The position numbers and the translations under genes are program-made. 64,000 nucleotides of DNA from Tissierella sp. Yu-01 (lineage in GTDB: Bacteria > Bacillota > Clostridia > Tissierellales > Tissierellaceae), in contig NZ_CP120677.1 of assembly GCF_029537395.1 (NCBI RefSeq), positions 248,001 through 312,000 of the forward strand. Direction: 5' to 3'. The notes under the pieces are model-generated. The model saw only the letters and a program-made list of their open reading frames with translations, had not been told where the DNA came from and made no database searches. Positions 15,772 through 22,945 of this stretch are shown here, piece after piece (position 1 is the first letter of the stretch; every line of letters starts with the position of its first letter).

Positions 15772-15839
15772 TGCATATTACGATACGTAATGGTTTATAA
15801 TTGAGATGGAGGATACATTGTAAAATGATTGTTCTTGTT

Positions 15840-16115
15840 TATCTGGGTGACCATCTCTTTAATCTACCTTTTTTAATTGTCTCATTAGGAATAATTGCAG
15901 AAACTTTTACACCATAATTCGTAATTTTAAGTTTTAAGAAGTCTTCTGATAGGGCTGTATAGTGTATCATAAGCGCATATGTGTCATGTTCCCAGCCTAA
16001 AGCTATCAGATCAAGTGCATCATTCTCGTTACTTAAAGGTTCAGTAGTAGAAATCAATTCAATATATTTTTTTATTCTCTATTTCTCTAATTTGATAGTT
16101 GATTTTATCTTTTCC
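15840..16115 (-). pseudogene. Remnant of a DUF4180-family protein gene
   Basis: On the minus strand a frame reads ISTTEPLSNENDALDLIALG, then LMIHYTALSEDFLKLK, then ITNYGVKVSAIIPNETIKKG. I recognise this as the DUF4180 family (NENDALDLIA... and LSEDFF.LKTGVAG...). The expected GVAG-containing stretch between LKLK and NYGVKV is missing and the C-terminus ends prematurely. Upstream pieces (NYQIREIENKKIY) lie in another frame before a stop, so the start is lost to a frameshift. Internal deletion plus frameshift make it a pseudogene. Function of the family is unknown. Confidence 0.6.
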
Positions 16116-16159
16116 CTCCACAACTTCATTTTCAAAGGTTAAAATAATATTTTCTGAAA

Positions 16160-16229
16160 TTGGTCTACGGAGCGTGGATTATTTTTGTGAGTATTTAAGG
16201 ATATAATAAAGTAGAGGTGAACACAATGG
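16160..16229 (+). promoter_or_regulatory. Copy B of the 70-bp promoter/leader element, driving the four-gene cassette
   Basis: It matches 5552-5621 in length and layout: an identical 22-base 5' block (core GGTCTACGGAGCGTGGAT), TATAAT at 16202-16207, and the block GAGGTGAACACAATG containing the ribosome site and start of the first cassette gene. The -35 region is weak (TTATTT), so the conserved block may bind an activator, or a repressor such as the XRE-type protein at 19104. The function is inferred. Confidence 0.65.
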
Positions 16230-16570
16230 ATATAAAAAGAAAAAAACAGCTTTTGGAAGCCTATAAAAACAGACATCCTGAAATGGGTGTAATATCTTAC
16301 TGCTGTAAAGAAACTGATGAGGCGTTCTTAGGCATATCTAAAGATACAAAGGCGGACTTTAACAGCACCAATGTAAAATTGGCAGCCAACTGGCATCCCA
16401 ATAAACGCTTACAGGAGCTTTGGAACAAATATGGTCCAGAAGGCTTTAAACTATCAGTTATAAAAGTCTTAAAGTATGATGATCCAAATGAAGATCATAC
16501 AGTAGAGTTAGAAGATTTAAGAGAGCAGTGTTTAGCTGCTAATCCTAATGCAAGGAGGATATGGAAATGA
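16226..16570 (+). CDS. GIY-YIG-like nuclease-fold protein (cassette gene 1)
   Basis: The start is ATG 16226, seven bases after GAGGTG, giving 114 residues (MDIKRKKQLLEAYKNRHPEMG). The text GVISYCCKETDEAFLGISKD fits the two strands of a GIY-YIG core (VISY as GIY, FLGIS as YIG). HPNKRLQELWNKYGPEGFKLSVIKVL matches the helix-strand that follows in this superfamily. The arginine expected in the first helix is not obvious, so nuclease activity is doubtful. The stop overlaps the start of the next gene (ATGA). It is the first of four tightly packed genes behind the conserved leader; its role in the cassette is unknown. Confidence 0.75.
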   Translation: MDIKRKKQLLEAYKNRHPEMGVISYCCKETDEAFLGISKDTKADFNSTNVKLAANWHPNKRLQELWNKYGPEGFKLSVIKVLKYDDPNEDHTVELEDLREQCLAANPNARRIWK

Positions 16571-17031
16571 ATGAAAAAACAGTTATGGTGTCAAATGATT
16601 ATGACCGTGTGGATGGCAGAAACGCCTATCAATCTAACATCAAGCGTTTAACATTAGGTGCACCTATGCTGGAAGAAAATATAAAAATGCAGATTGCCGC
16701 ACAGATTTGGAAAATTGATAAAGACGGCGAATTGATTTTGGCAGAGGAGCTACCTATTCATCAGGTATTTGATTTGATGATTTTTTTGTCTAGAACATTA
16801 CTTTACTTCAAAGAGGCTTACCGACTTCCGTTATTATATGATCCAGAAAAACCCACAGTGGAACGAGTTGGAGTACAGGGTGGAGTATTGCCAGTAGAAG
16901 TTTGTATAGATAATCAAAACATAAATGAAGACATAAAAGCTTTTACTCAAAGTCTGAATGAGTTAGGTGAATTGATTGGAGAACGACAACGAGTACTTAG
17001 CCGTATTTTAGAAGAATTGGAGTGTTATTAA
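16567..17031 (+). CDS. Uncharacterised conserved-looking protein (cassette gene 2, DUF6530-like)
   Basis: The preferred start is ATG 16567, eight bases after AAGGAGG and overlapping the previous stop; an ATG at 16561 touches the ribosome site. The 154-residue soluble protein has no signal peptide or membrane helix. Features are an N-terminal VSNDYDRVDGRNAY segment, a central QIAAQIWKIDKDGELILAEELPIHQVFDLMIFLSRTLLYF region and an acidic helical C-terminus. I associate it with a family I recall as DUF6530, but without a search this is tentative. It lies one base before the AAA+/VWA gene, so it probably works with that ATPase. Confidence 0.6.
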   Translation: MNEKTVMVSNDYDRVDGRNAYQSNIKRLTLGAPMLEENIKMQIAAQIWKIDKDGELILAEELPIHQVFDLMIFLSRTLLYFKEAYRLPLLYDPEKPTVERVGVQGGVLPVEVCIDNQNINEDIKAFTQSLNELGELIGERQRVLSRILEELECY

Positions 17032-17032
17032 A

Positions 17033-19069
17033 ATGAAACAGACTTGTATTCTGTCACCTGGCAGACAGCTAACAGAACAAGAGCAGTCCCTTGTCTGGCA
17101 GAAACCATCTTCGCATATTGAAAGTGAAGCAGAAAAACGCATATATCAAGAAGTAATAAGAAATTGGAACCGTGGTGAAATGAAGATTAGTACAATTTTA
17201 CTGGAGGGCGATGCAGGTTCGGGAAAAACCCAGATTGCAAAAGCCCTATCTGCTGATTTTAACCTGCCTTATACGAAAGTAACTTGCTTTGCGGATATGG
17301 ATAAATCCGATGTTCTGGGTTCTATTCTTCCGGTACTGTCGGAAAAGGATGATAAATCAGATACTGTTGAATATCGATATTATCCATCAGAGATTGTCCG
17401 TGCGTATGAAAATGGATGGCTTTTGGAGATTCAGGAACCCACAGTGATTAGGGATGCTGCTGTTTTAATGGCTCTAAATTCCGCATTAGAACCTGATGGT
17501 AGCTTAAACCTACCAACTCGCATTGCACATCGACATCCAGATTTCATTGCTATTATTACAACGAACCGTGGATATAATGGCTATCGCCCCCTAAATGAAG
17601 CCTTGCGTGATAGAGTGCAGCATGCCGAAAAATTGGATTTGCCACCTAAAGAAGTTATGATGGAACGTGCCAAAGCTAAGACTGGTTATCATTTAGAAAA
17701 TGTTCTTTCTCTTTTAGCCGAAGCCATCATATTTCTGGATGAAACCGCTCAAGCTAATGCAATCAAGGGCGTGGCTGGGATGAGATCCTATATCTTTTGG
17801 GTTGATGCCGTTGCAAGTGGTGCACCAGTACAAAATACTCTATACCATAAGGTACTATATAAAATTACCACTAACAAAGAGGAGCTTGCTATTTTAGAAC
17901 AGGCATTGGCAAGCCATGGATTGACAGATAAGATTTCAGAATTGGACACTGTCTGTCATTCTCATTCAGATGGGGAGAATCCAGAAGTTATGGAACTTAA
18001 TATTTCAAAGAACAGCGAATACTCTTCAGAAACAGATAAAGCTGATAAAAATGCAATCCGATTGAGAAAATCGGCAGACAGCGAGGGTCATTCGGATACG
18101 AGCAGTGATAAAAATACTGATGTTTCAAGCAATGATAATGGAGAAAATGGTACCCCATTTTACCATGAGCTTGATAAGGCCGTTACAGATGAACAAAAAA
18201 AAGAATTTCGTAAACAGTTGAACATGAAGGCTCGGCAAAGTGTTCAAGGAAGCTGCCATGAAGCAGTTAAACTTATTGTTCACCGCCCGGAAGCTACTGC
18301 CCAAAATAGAGAAGAATATCACAATATGGCTAATGTCTTGATGCCAGTCATTCAGGAATTAGTTCGCAAAACAAACCCACTTCTAGAGCATGAAGTCTCT
18401 TCTGAATTCGCTAAGTCCCAGCTTTATGGCACAAAATTCTGTGCGGATCAAGCAGCTTCTTTGGATTTTCGCGTATTTGCCCGTAAGCGCCCACCTACAG
18501 AAGAACCTTCTCTTGCAGTTGCTCTCAGGATTGACGAATCAGCATCCATGTCAGCCTTCGGTCGCTTAGACGCAGCAAAGCAGGCAGCTATTGCTTTATA
18601 TGAATTCTGCACTGGGTGTGGCATTCCGATAATGGTTTACGGAGATACAGCAGACCGATCTAAACTAGAACAGATGTCTATTTATGCATATGTAGACCTT
18701 GAAAGCAAAGATGCAGATGAGAAATATGCTCTTATGAACATTCAAGCTCGCAGCAATAACCGAGATGGCATGGCATTACGTATTATTTCCGATAGATTGC
18801 TTAATGCACCGCAAAAAACCAAATTAATAATCAGTATCAGCGACGGGCAACCTAAGGCTATTCCTGATTATACAGGTGAAAAAGCAGCTCGTGATATGAA
18901 AGATACTTTACAGGAGTATCGACGTAAAGGCATCCAGTTCCTTGCGGCGGCTATTGGGCAGGATAAAGAAGCTATCCGTGAACTTTACGGGGCTGAAAAT
19001 ACATTAGACATAACTGATTTAAAGCAGCTTCCAGCAAGATTGGTACAAGTAATCGCGAGATTTCTATAA
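17033..19069 (+). CDS. MoxR-type AAA+ ATPase fused to a VWA domain (cassette gene 3)
   Basis: The 678-residue single chain combines parts that are usually two proteins. Residues 30-300 form a MoxR-like AAA+ module with Walker A GDAGSGKT at 59-66, the WLLEIQEPTV Walker-B region near 125-135, ITTNRGYNGYRPLNEALRDR (sensor and Arg-finger region), and a lid domain. Residues about 310-380 are a Ser/Asp/Asn-rich linker. Residues 495-678 form a von Willebrand A domain with MIDAS residues Asp501, Ser503 and Ser505 (DESASMS) and Asp604 (ISDGQPK). MoxR/VWA pairs act as metal- or cofactor-inserting chaperones or remodelling machines. Codon choice looks less AT-biased than in neighbouring operons, hinting at transfer. 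The target is unknown. Confidence 0.9.
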   Translation: MKQTCILSPGRQLTEQEQSLVWQKPSSHIESEAEKRIYQEVIRNWNRGEMKISTILLEGDAGSGKTQIAKALSADFNLPYTKVTCFADMDKSDVLGSILPVLSEKDDKSDTVEYRYYPSEIVRAYENGWLLEIQEPTVIRDAAVLMALNSALEPDGSLNLPTRIAHRHPDFIAIITTNRGYNGYRPLNEALRDRVQHAEKLDLPPKEVMMERAKAKTGYHLENVLSLLAEAIIFLDETAQANAIKGVAGMRSYIFWVDAVASGAPVQNTLYHKVLYKITTNKEELAILEQALASHGLTDKISELDTVCHSHSDGENPEVMELNISKNSEYSSETDKADKNAIRLRKSADSEGHSDTSSDKNTDVSSNDNGENGTPFYHELDKAVTDEQKKEFRKQLNMKARQSVQGSCHEAVKLIVHRPEATAQNREEYHNMANVLMPVIQELVRKTNPLLEHEVSSEFAKSQLYGTKFCADQAASLDFRVFARKRPPTEEPSLAVALRIDESASMSAFGRLDAAKQAAIALYEFCTGCGIPIMVYGDTADRSKLEQMSIYAYVDLESKDADEKYALMNIQARSNNRDGMALRIISDRLLNAPQKTKLIISISDGQPKAIPDYTGEKAARDMKDTLQEYRRKGIQFLAAAIGQDKEAIRELYGAENTLDITDLKQLPARLVQVIARFL

Positions 19070-19103
19070 GTATGTTATACTAAGCAGAAATGGAGGTGGA
19101 GAT

Positions 19104-19691
19104 ATGGATTGTGTGAAAATAGGAAAATTGATTGCCAGGCTACGAAAGGAAAAAAATCTTACACAGAAGAATATTGCAGATGCATTAGGTATTCAAAATA
19201 AAACTGTTTCAAAATGGGAATGCGGTTTAGGGTGCCCTGACTTATCCCTTTGGCCGGAACTATCAGCCATTTTAGGTGTAGACATAATACAGATGATGGA
19301 GGGTGAAATTACTTCAAACAAGCCGGATAGTGGCAATATTGACAAAGTTCGTTTTTATGTCTGCCCTTCCTGTGGAAATATTCTGGTTAGCACGGGAAGT
19401 GCATCTATCTTCTGTTGTGGAAGAAAATTGGAGCGTATCTTGCCTATGGATACACTTACTCCACCCAAAATTACAGTAGAAGAAATGGACTCTGATTACT
19501 TTGTTACTATTGACCACCCTATGACCAAAGAACATTATCTTTCTTTTGTAGCATATGTTAAAAGCGACAGAGTATTTTTAAACCGATTATACCCAGAACA
19601 AAGTCCAACTTGTAGGTTTCCAATAGCTACTGGTGGCAAACTATTTATTTATTGTATTAAACATGGTTTAATGGTATATTCAGAGTATTAG
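19104..19691 (+). CDS. XRE-family HTH fused to a desulfoferrodoxin-like (superoxide reductase) domain (cassette gene 4)
   Basis: Residues 1-65 are a classic XRE helix-turn-helix (IGKLIARLRKEKNLTQKNIA, LGIQNKTVSKWECGLGCPDL). Residues 84-195 align with class I desulfoferrodoxin. The desulforedoxin-type iron site CPSC...CC is Cys87, Cys90, Cys104, Cys105. The superoxide reductase centre has HPMTKEH (His138 and His144, spacing six) and CIKH (Cys184, His187). The conserved EKH segment that supplies the first histidine of that centre is replaced by PPKITVEEM, so one ligand is missing and catalysis may be lost. A redox- or iron-sensing regulator of the cassette, possibly acting at the conserved leader, is the natural inference. 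The ribosome site is GGAGGTGG. Confidence 0.85.
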   Translation: MDCVKIGKLIARLRKEKNLTQKNIADALGIQNKTVSKWECGLGCPDLSLWPELSAILGVDIIQMMEGEITSNKPDSGNIDKVRFYVCPSCGNILVSTGSASIFCCGRKLERILPMDTLTPPKITVEEMDSDYFVTIDHPMTKEHYLSFVAYVKSDRVFLNRLYPEQSPTCRFPIATGGKLFIYCIKHGLMVYSEY

Positions 19692-19796
19692 CCAAACAAA
19701 ACTGTGAATACGCTAACTCTCAAACATAGACTATCCTACGTTTTAAATATTCTATGACTTGGAATAATGTAAATTTGAAATGAATAATTTTAATAT

Positions 19797-19840
19797 AAAA
19801 CCAGTTAGGATTGAGTAGATAATCCCAACTGGTTTTTATT
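19797..19840 (+). terminator. Strong terminator after the cassette
   Basis: AAAACCAGTTAGGATT (19797-19812) pairs with AATCCCAACTGGTTTT (19821-19836) with one mismatch and an eight-base loop, followed by TATTTTG. It closes the four-gene cassette and, being symmetrical with A and T runs, may work in both directions. Confidence 0.8.
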
Positions 19841-19860
19841 TTGTATATAACCTTTAAGTA

Positions 19861-19915
19861 AAGTAAAAACCTCTAAACAATGATATCAATTAAGGTTGTT
19901 TAGAGGTTTACTTTC
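19861..19915 (+). other. Second hairpin and intergenic remainder up to 20190
   Basis: AACCTCTAAACAA (19868-19880) is perfectly complementary to TTGTTTAGAGGTT (19896-19908), with AGTAA/TTACT extending the stem, 20 bases after the previous terminator. No T-run follows and no promoter is evident. From 19916 to 20190 I see no intact gene. The frame QVPKVSWIAIERPGYW near 20090 could be a remnant of an effector-binding protein, but this is too weak to call. Confidence 0.45.
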
Positions 19916-20189
19916 GATAAGATTGTATCCATGAATACAAATGAGATATTGGACATGAGCTAATATTGCGAACTATAGGGCTACTTTTACTTTGGCTGTC
20001 TCATAATGTAAATCTTCGTCTCTTAACTGTACTTTTTAGTTACTAGATAGGTTATACTAAATAATACAAGTAAATTAACTCTTCAAGTTCCAAAAGTTTC
20101 TTGGATTGCAATTGAAAGACCTGGATACTGGAAAGGAATTTATCTACAGGAAAGAAGATTGCATTTGAATGTTTTATTTTGGATTAAAA

Positions 20190-20227
20190 GCATATGACAT
20201 ATTGCTGTCATATGTTTGTGTTATAAT
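20190..20227 (+). promoter_or_regulatory. Promoter of the DUF1002 gene with a perfect inverted repeat
   Basis: CATATGACA (20191-20199) and TGTCATATG (20206-20214) form a perfect nine-base inverted repeat with a six-base gap. It is followed by an extended -10 element TGTTATAAT whose core TATAAT is at 20222-20227. No good -35 hexamer is present. The repeat therefore occupies the -35/spacer area and is a candidate operator for an unlinked regulator. Confidence 0.6.
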
Positions 20228-20271
20228 GAAATATCTTAATAGTATTAAACAAAGTATTAGGAGGAAATTTT

Positions 20272-21144
20272 ATGAATAAAAAGTTTATTAGTATATTTAT
20301 GTTAGTTATTATAATGATTAGTTCAGCTACTGTATTTGCAGATTCGGCTGTTGGAGATGTTATCATTTCATTAGGTGCTGATTTAACAGAAAGCGAAAAA
20401 GAGTCAATACTGGAAGAGTTTAATGCACCAGAAAGTGTATATATGATTGTTACTACTAATGCAGAAGAACACGAATACTTAGGTGATGTTATTCCTGCTG
20501 GTAAGATAGGAAATAATGCCATTTCATCTGTTATGATCACTTATACAGATAAAGGCAGTGGGTTAAAGGTAGATACAAGCGATAAAATAACATATATTAC
20601 AGAAAGAAACTATATTAATGCTTTAATTACTGCAGGAGTTGAAGATGCTGATATTAAAATTACTTCACCCAAAAATGCAACTGGAACAGCAGCTTTGACT
20701 GGCATAATGAAAGCTTATGAAGTATCTACTGGGGAAGTTATAGATGATGATATAAAAAAGGTTGCTAATGAAGAGATGGTCCGTACTGCTGAATTAGGTG
20801 AACTAATAGGTAATGATAAAGCTTCAGACCTAATAAATAAAATCAAACAAGAAATTGCTGAAAAGAACCCAAAAACAAAAGAAGAAGTAAGAGATATCGT
20901 CATCAATATTGTCAATAATTTTAATATTAACTTATCAGATGAACAAATAGAGCAATTAGTTGCATTATTTGATAAAATGAAAAATTTAGACATCGATTGG
21001 GATCAAGTATACAATCAAATCGAGAATATTGCTGGTAAAGCCTCGGAATATTTATCATCTGAAGAGGGACAGGGATTTTTGCAAAGTTTAAAATCATTTT
21101 TGAATGCATTAATAGATTGGATTGCTTCTATATTTAGGGCATAG
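20272..21144 (+). CDS. Secreted DUF1002-family protein
   Basis: The 290-residue protein has a Sec signal peptide (MNKKFISIFMLVIIMISSATVFA, cleavage after Ala23). Its body matches the DUF1002 family, with VISLGADLTESEKESIL, GNNAISSVMITYTDKGSGLKV and VEDADIKITSPKNATGTAALTGIMKAYE as the diagnostic blocks. The C-terminal 100 residues are helical, ending in an amphipathic or weakly hydrophobic segment (SFLNALIDWIASIF) that could touch the membrane. Function of the family is not known to me. The ribosome site AGGAGG is clear and the gene is monocistronic, with its own promoter and terminator. Confidence 0.85.
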   Translation: MNKKFISIFMLVIIMISSATVFADSAVGDVIISLGADLTESEKESILEEFNAPESVYMIVTTNAEEHEYLGDVIPAGKIGNNAISSVMITYTDKGSGLKVDTSDKITYITERNYINALITAGVEDADIKITSPKNATGTAALTGIMKAYEVSTGEVIDDDIKKVANEEMVRTAELGELIGNDKASDLINKIKQEIAEKNPKTKEEVRDIVINIVNNFNINLSDEQIEQLVALFDKMKNLDIDWDQVYNQIENIAGKASEYLSSEEGQGFLQSLKSFLNALIDWIASIFRA

Positions 21145-21160
21145 TACTTTAGAATAACTT

Positions 21161-21203
21161 AGCGAAGTCTTAAATTAACTTATGTAGGCTTCGCTGTTTT
21201 TTT
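21161..21203 (+). terminator. Terminator after the DUF1002 gene
   Basis: AGCGAAG (21161-21167) pairs with CTTCGCT (21189-21195) and is followed by GTTTTTTT. It lies 17 bases after the stop. Confidence 0.75.
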
Positions 21204-21211
21204 ATTTTAAA

Positions 21212-21820
21212 ATGGTGTACATTCGTACAAAATTGTATTTAGGAGTGGTTATTATAGATTCTAACTTTATACCAATGATATGGCAGGAGGAAGAGGCACC
21301 TCTAGAAGCATTAAATTATGGGCAATGTGAAGTATGCACGGAAAAGTCACGTATCATATGGGGTGAGGGAAATCCCAAGGCATCAATTGTTGTTATATTA
21401 GATAATCCTGGGGCACGGGAAGATAAAGAAGGTAGGCAATATGTCTGTGGCACAAGGCAGACATTACAGAAAGTAATTCATCAAGTAAATCTAAAATCTG
21501 ATAATATTTACGTAACATATTTACTAAAATGTAGGCCCCTTCGTCAATATGATAAGGAAAGAGCTAGAGCATTTAGTAAGCCCTATCTTATTCAACAAAT
21601 TAATACAATCCAACCAAAGTTTATCGTTTGCTTGGGCGATGTTGTAGTTAAGTCAATGTTTAATGACAAGGAAGCTAGCGTGAAAAACCTGCGTGGATCA
21701 TGGCATACTATAATGGGTTATCCAACTATTGTATCCTATCACCCTTTGGCTGTACGTAGACGACCAAACCTTATGAAGTACTTTATACAGGATTGGGAAA
21801 TGCTTGCCAAGCAGAACTGA
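21212..21820 (+). CDS. Uracil-DNA glycosylase superfamily protein (family 4-like, Fe-S)
   Basis: The roughly 190-202 residue protein has the layout of family 4 UDGs: CEVC (two cysteines), ILDNPGAREDKEGRQYVCG in place of the canonical GEAPGxxEDxxGRPFVG, TYLLKCRPLR with a third cysteine, IVCLGD with a fourth, and the second catalytic motif SYHPLAVRRRPNL. The four cysteines support a 4Fe-4S cluster. The EAPG-to-DNPG change at the catalytic loop may alter substrate choice. The start is unclear: ATG 21212 has no ribosome site, while TAGGAG at about 21240 precedes only non-standard codons in this frame (GTG 21245, ATT 21251). Role: removal of uracil or deaminated bases from DNA. Confidence 0.78.
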   Translation: MVYIRTKLYLGVVIIDSNFIPMIWQEEEAPLEALNYGQCEVCTEKSRIIWGEGNPKASIVVILDNPGAREDKEGRQYVCGTRQTLQKVIHQVNLKSDNIYVTYLLKCRPLRQYDKERARAFSKPYLIQQINTIQPKFIVCLGDVVVKSMFNDKEASVKNLRGSWHTIMGYPTIVSYHPLAVRRRPNLMKYFIQDWEMLAKQN

Positions 21821-21827
21821 CGAAATC

Positions 21828-21980
21828 AATGGTACTTCTAAGGATAAGTTCGGTCTATCCTGGCAGATAGTACCCTATAATATGGGAGATTTAATAAAGA
21901 CGGATGCACAAGTGCAAGCAATGATGAATATGAAAAAAATAATTATTAAGGAACTTGGGGAAGCAGGACAATATAGTTGA
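21828..21980 (+). pseudogene. C-terminal remnant of a PhnB-like (VOC/glyoxalase superfamily) protein gene
   Basis: The frame GTSKDKFGLSWQIVPYNMGDLI...MMNMKKIIIKELGEAG ends at TGA 21978. It matches the C-terminal strand-helix of PhnB-type VOC proteins (DxFGxxWQIVPxxLxELL...AMLxMxKxDIAxLExA). Only about 50 residues remain and there is no start codon with a ribosome site, so the 5' three quarters were lost. It directly follows the UDG-like gene. Confidence 0.65.
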
Positions 21981-22046
21981 AATGAAAATTACGAGGTGAT
22001 TAGGTAAAATGATCATATAATCTTATTCAGTTTTTAAAATTGATAT

Positions 22047-22086
22047 AACCTTTCCGAAATTTATTAGTTTAGGAAAGGTTTTTTAA
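22047..22086 (+). terminator. Rho-independent terminator before the Vat-like gene
   Basis: AACCTTTCC at 22047-22055 pairs with GGAAAGGTT around a loop of about 16 bases and is followed by TTTTTT. It closes the UDG/PhnB-remnant region. Confidence 0.75.
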
Positions 22087-22114
22087 AATTAAAAAATGAA
22101 AGGAGAAATACCCT

Positions 22115-22750
22115 ATGATAGGACCAGATAAGAATAAATTATATCCAAATGAAAACATAAAAACAGTCTGTTATATAAGTAATTTATCTAAACGGCCAAA
22201 TGTTGAAATTGGTGAATACACTTATTATAGTGATAATAAAAAATCCCCCGAAAAATTCTATGATAATATAGAGCATCACTATGAATTCTTAGGTGATAAA
22301 CTAATAATAGGTAAATTTTGTGCAATAGCAGAGGGTGTTAAGTTCATTATGAACGGAGCAAATCATAAGATGGATGGCATAACAACTTACCCATTTAATA
22401 TTTTTGGTGGTGGTTGGGAGAAGATTACTCCTACAGTAGAACAACTACCATTTAAAGGCGATACTGTGATTGGTAATGATGTCTGGATAGGTCAAAATGT
22501 AACGATTATGCCTGGCGTTAATATTGGGGATGGTGCTATTATTGCAACTAATTCAACTGTAGTAAAAGATGTAGAACCGTATGCAATATATGGCGGGAAT
22601 CCAGCTAAATTTATCAAGAAACGCTTTAGTGATGAACAAATTGAATTGTTATTAAAGCTTCAATGGTGGAATTGGGATGAAGAGAAGATATTCAATAATC
22701 TTGAAATGCTAACATCGGAATTTGGTTTGGAGCGTAGGATATTAAAATAA
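22115..22750 (+). CDS. Vat/CatB-type hexapeptide-repeat acetyltransferase (streptogramin A acetyltransferase-like)
   Basis: The 211-residue protein is a left-handed beta-helix acyltransferase of the xenobiotic (Xat) group. It shows EIGEYTYYSD, the GKFCAIAEGVKFIMNGANHKMDG block with the catalytic histidine at His84, the WEKITPTVEQLP loop, and hexapeptide repeats (GDTVIGNDVWIGQNVTIMPG, INIGDGAIIATNSTVVKDV). The end is AIYGGNPAKFIKKRFSDEQIELLLKLQWWNW. Vat enzymes use acetyl-CoA to inactivate streptogramin A; CatB relatives act on chloramphenicol. The closeness of the NGANHKMDG block suggests Vat. The true substrate needs testing, since many clostridial chromosomes carry intrinsic members. The ribosome site is GAAAGGAG. 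Confidence 0.85.
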   Translation: MIGPDKNKLYPNENIKTVCYISNLSKRPNVEIGEYTYYSDNKKSPEKFYDNIEHHYEFLGDKLIIGKFCAIAEGVKFIMNGANHKMDGITTYPFNIFGGGWEKITPTVEQLPFKGDTVIGNDVWIGQNVTIMPGVNIGDGAIIATNSTVVKDVEPYAIYGGNPAKFIKKRFSDEQIELLLKLQWWNWDEEKIFNNLEMLTSEFGLERRILK

Positions 22751-22945
22751 AGAAGTGAAGTTTAAAGATAAGGCATAACATAATAATGTTAATGATATAA
22801 TATTATCAAAAGTTTTATGTAATATCCTTTTTCACTAAGGAACGGTTGAATTTTGCAAAATATATGATAAAATGGGGATTGTAGGTAAAATCTATAATCT
22901 CTTCATATATTTTCTTCGCTTATTTCTCTTCAGAAAGGAGTATTT

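Noticed and set aside
5552-16229. The paired GGTCTACGG elements as ends of a mobile element
   Set aside because: They are direct copies including promoter and ribosome site, with no transposase, no inverted termini and a complete unrelated operon between them.
20085-20193. A frame near 20090 (VPKVSWIAIERPGYW) as a gene remnant
   Set aside because: It is too short and the match to effector-binding proteins is too weak to support a pseudogene call.
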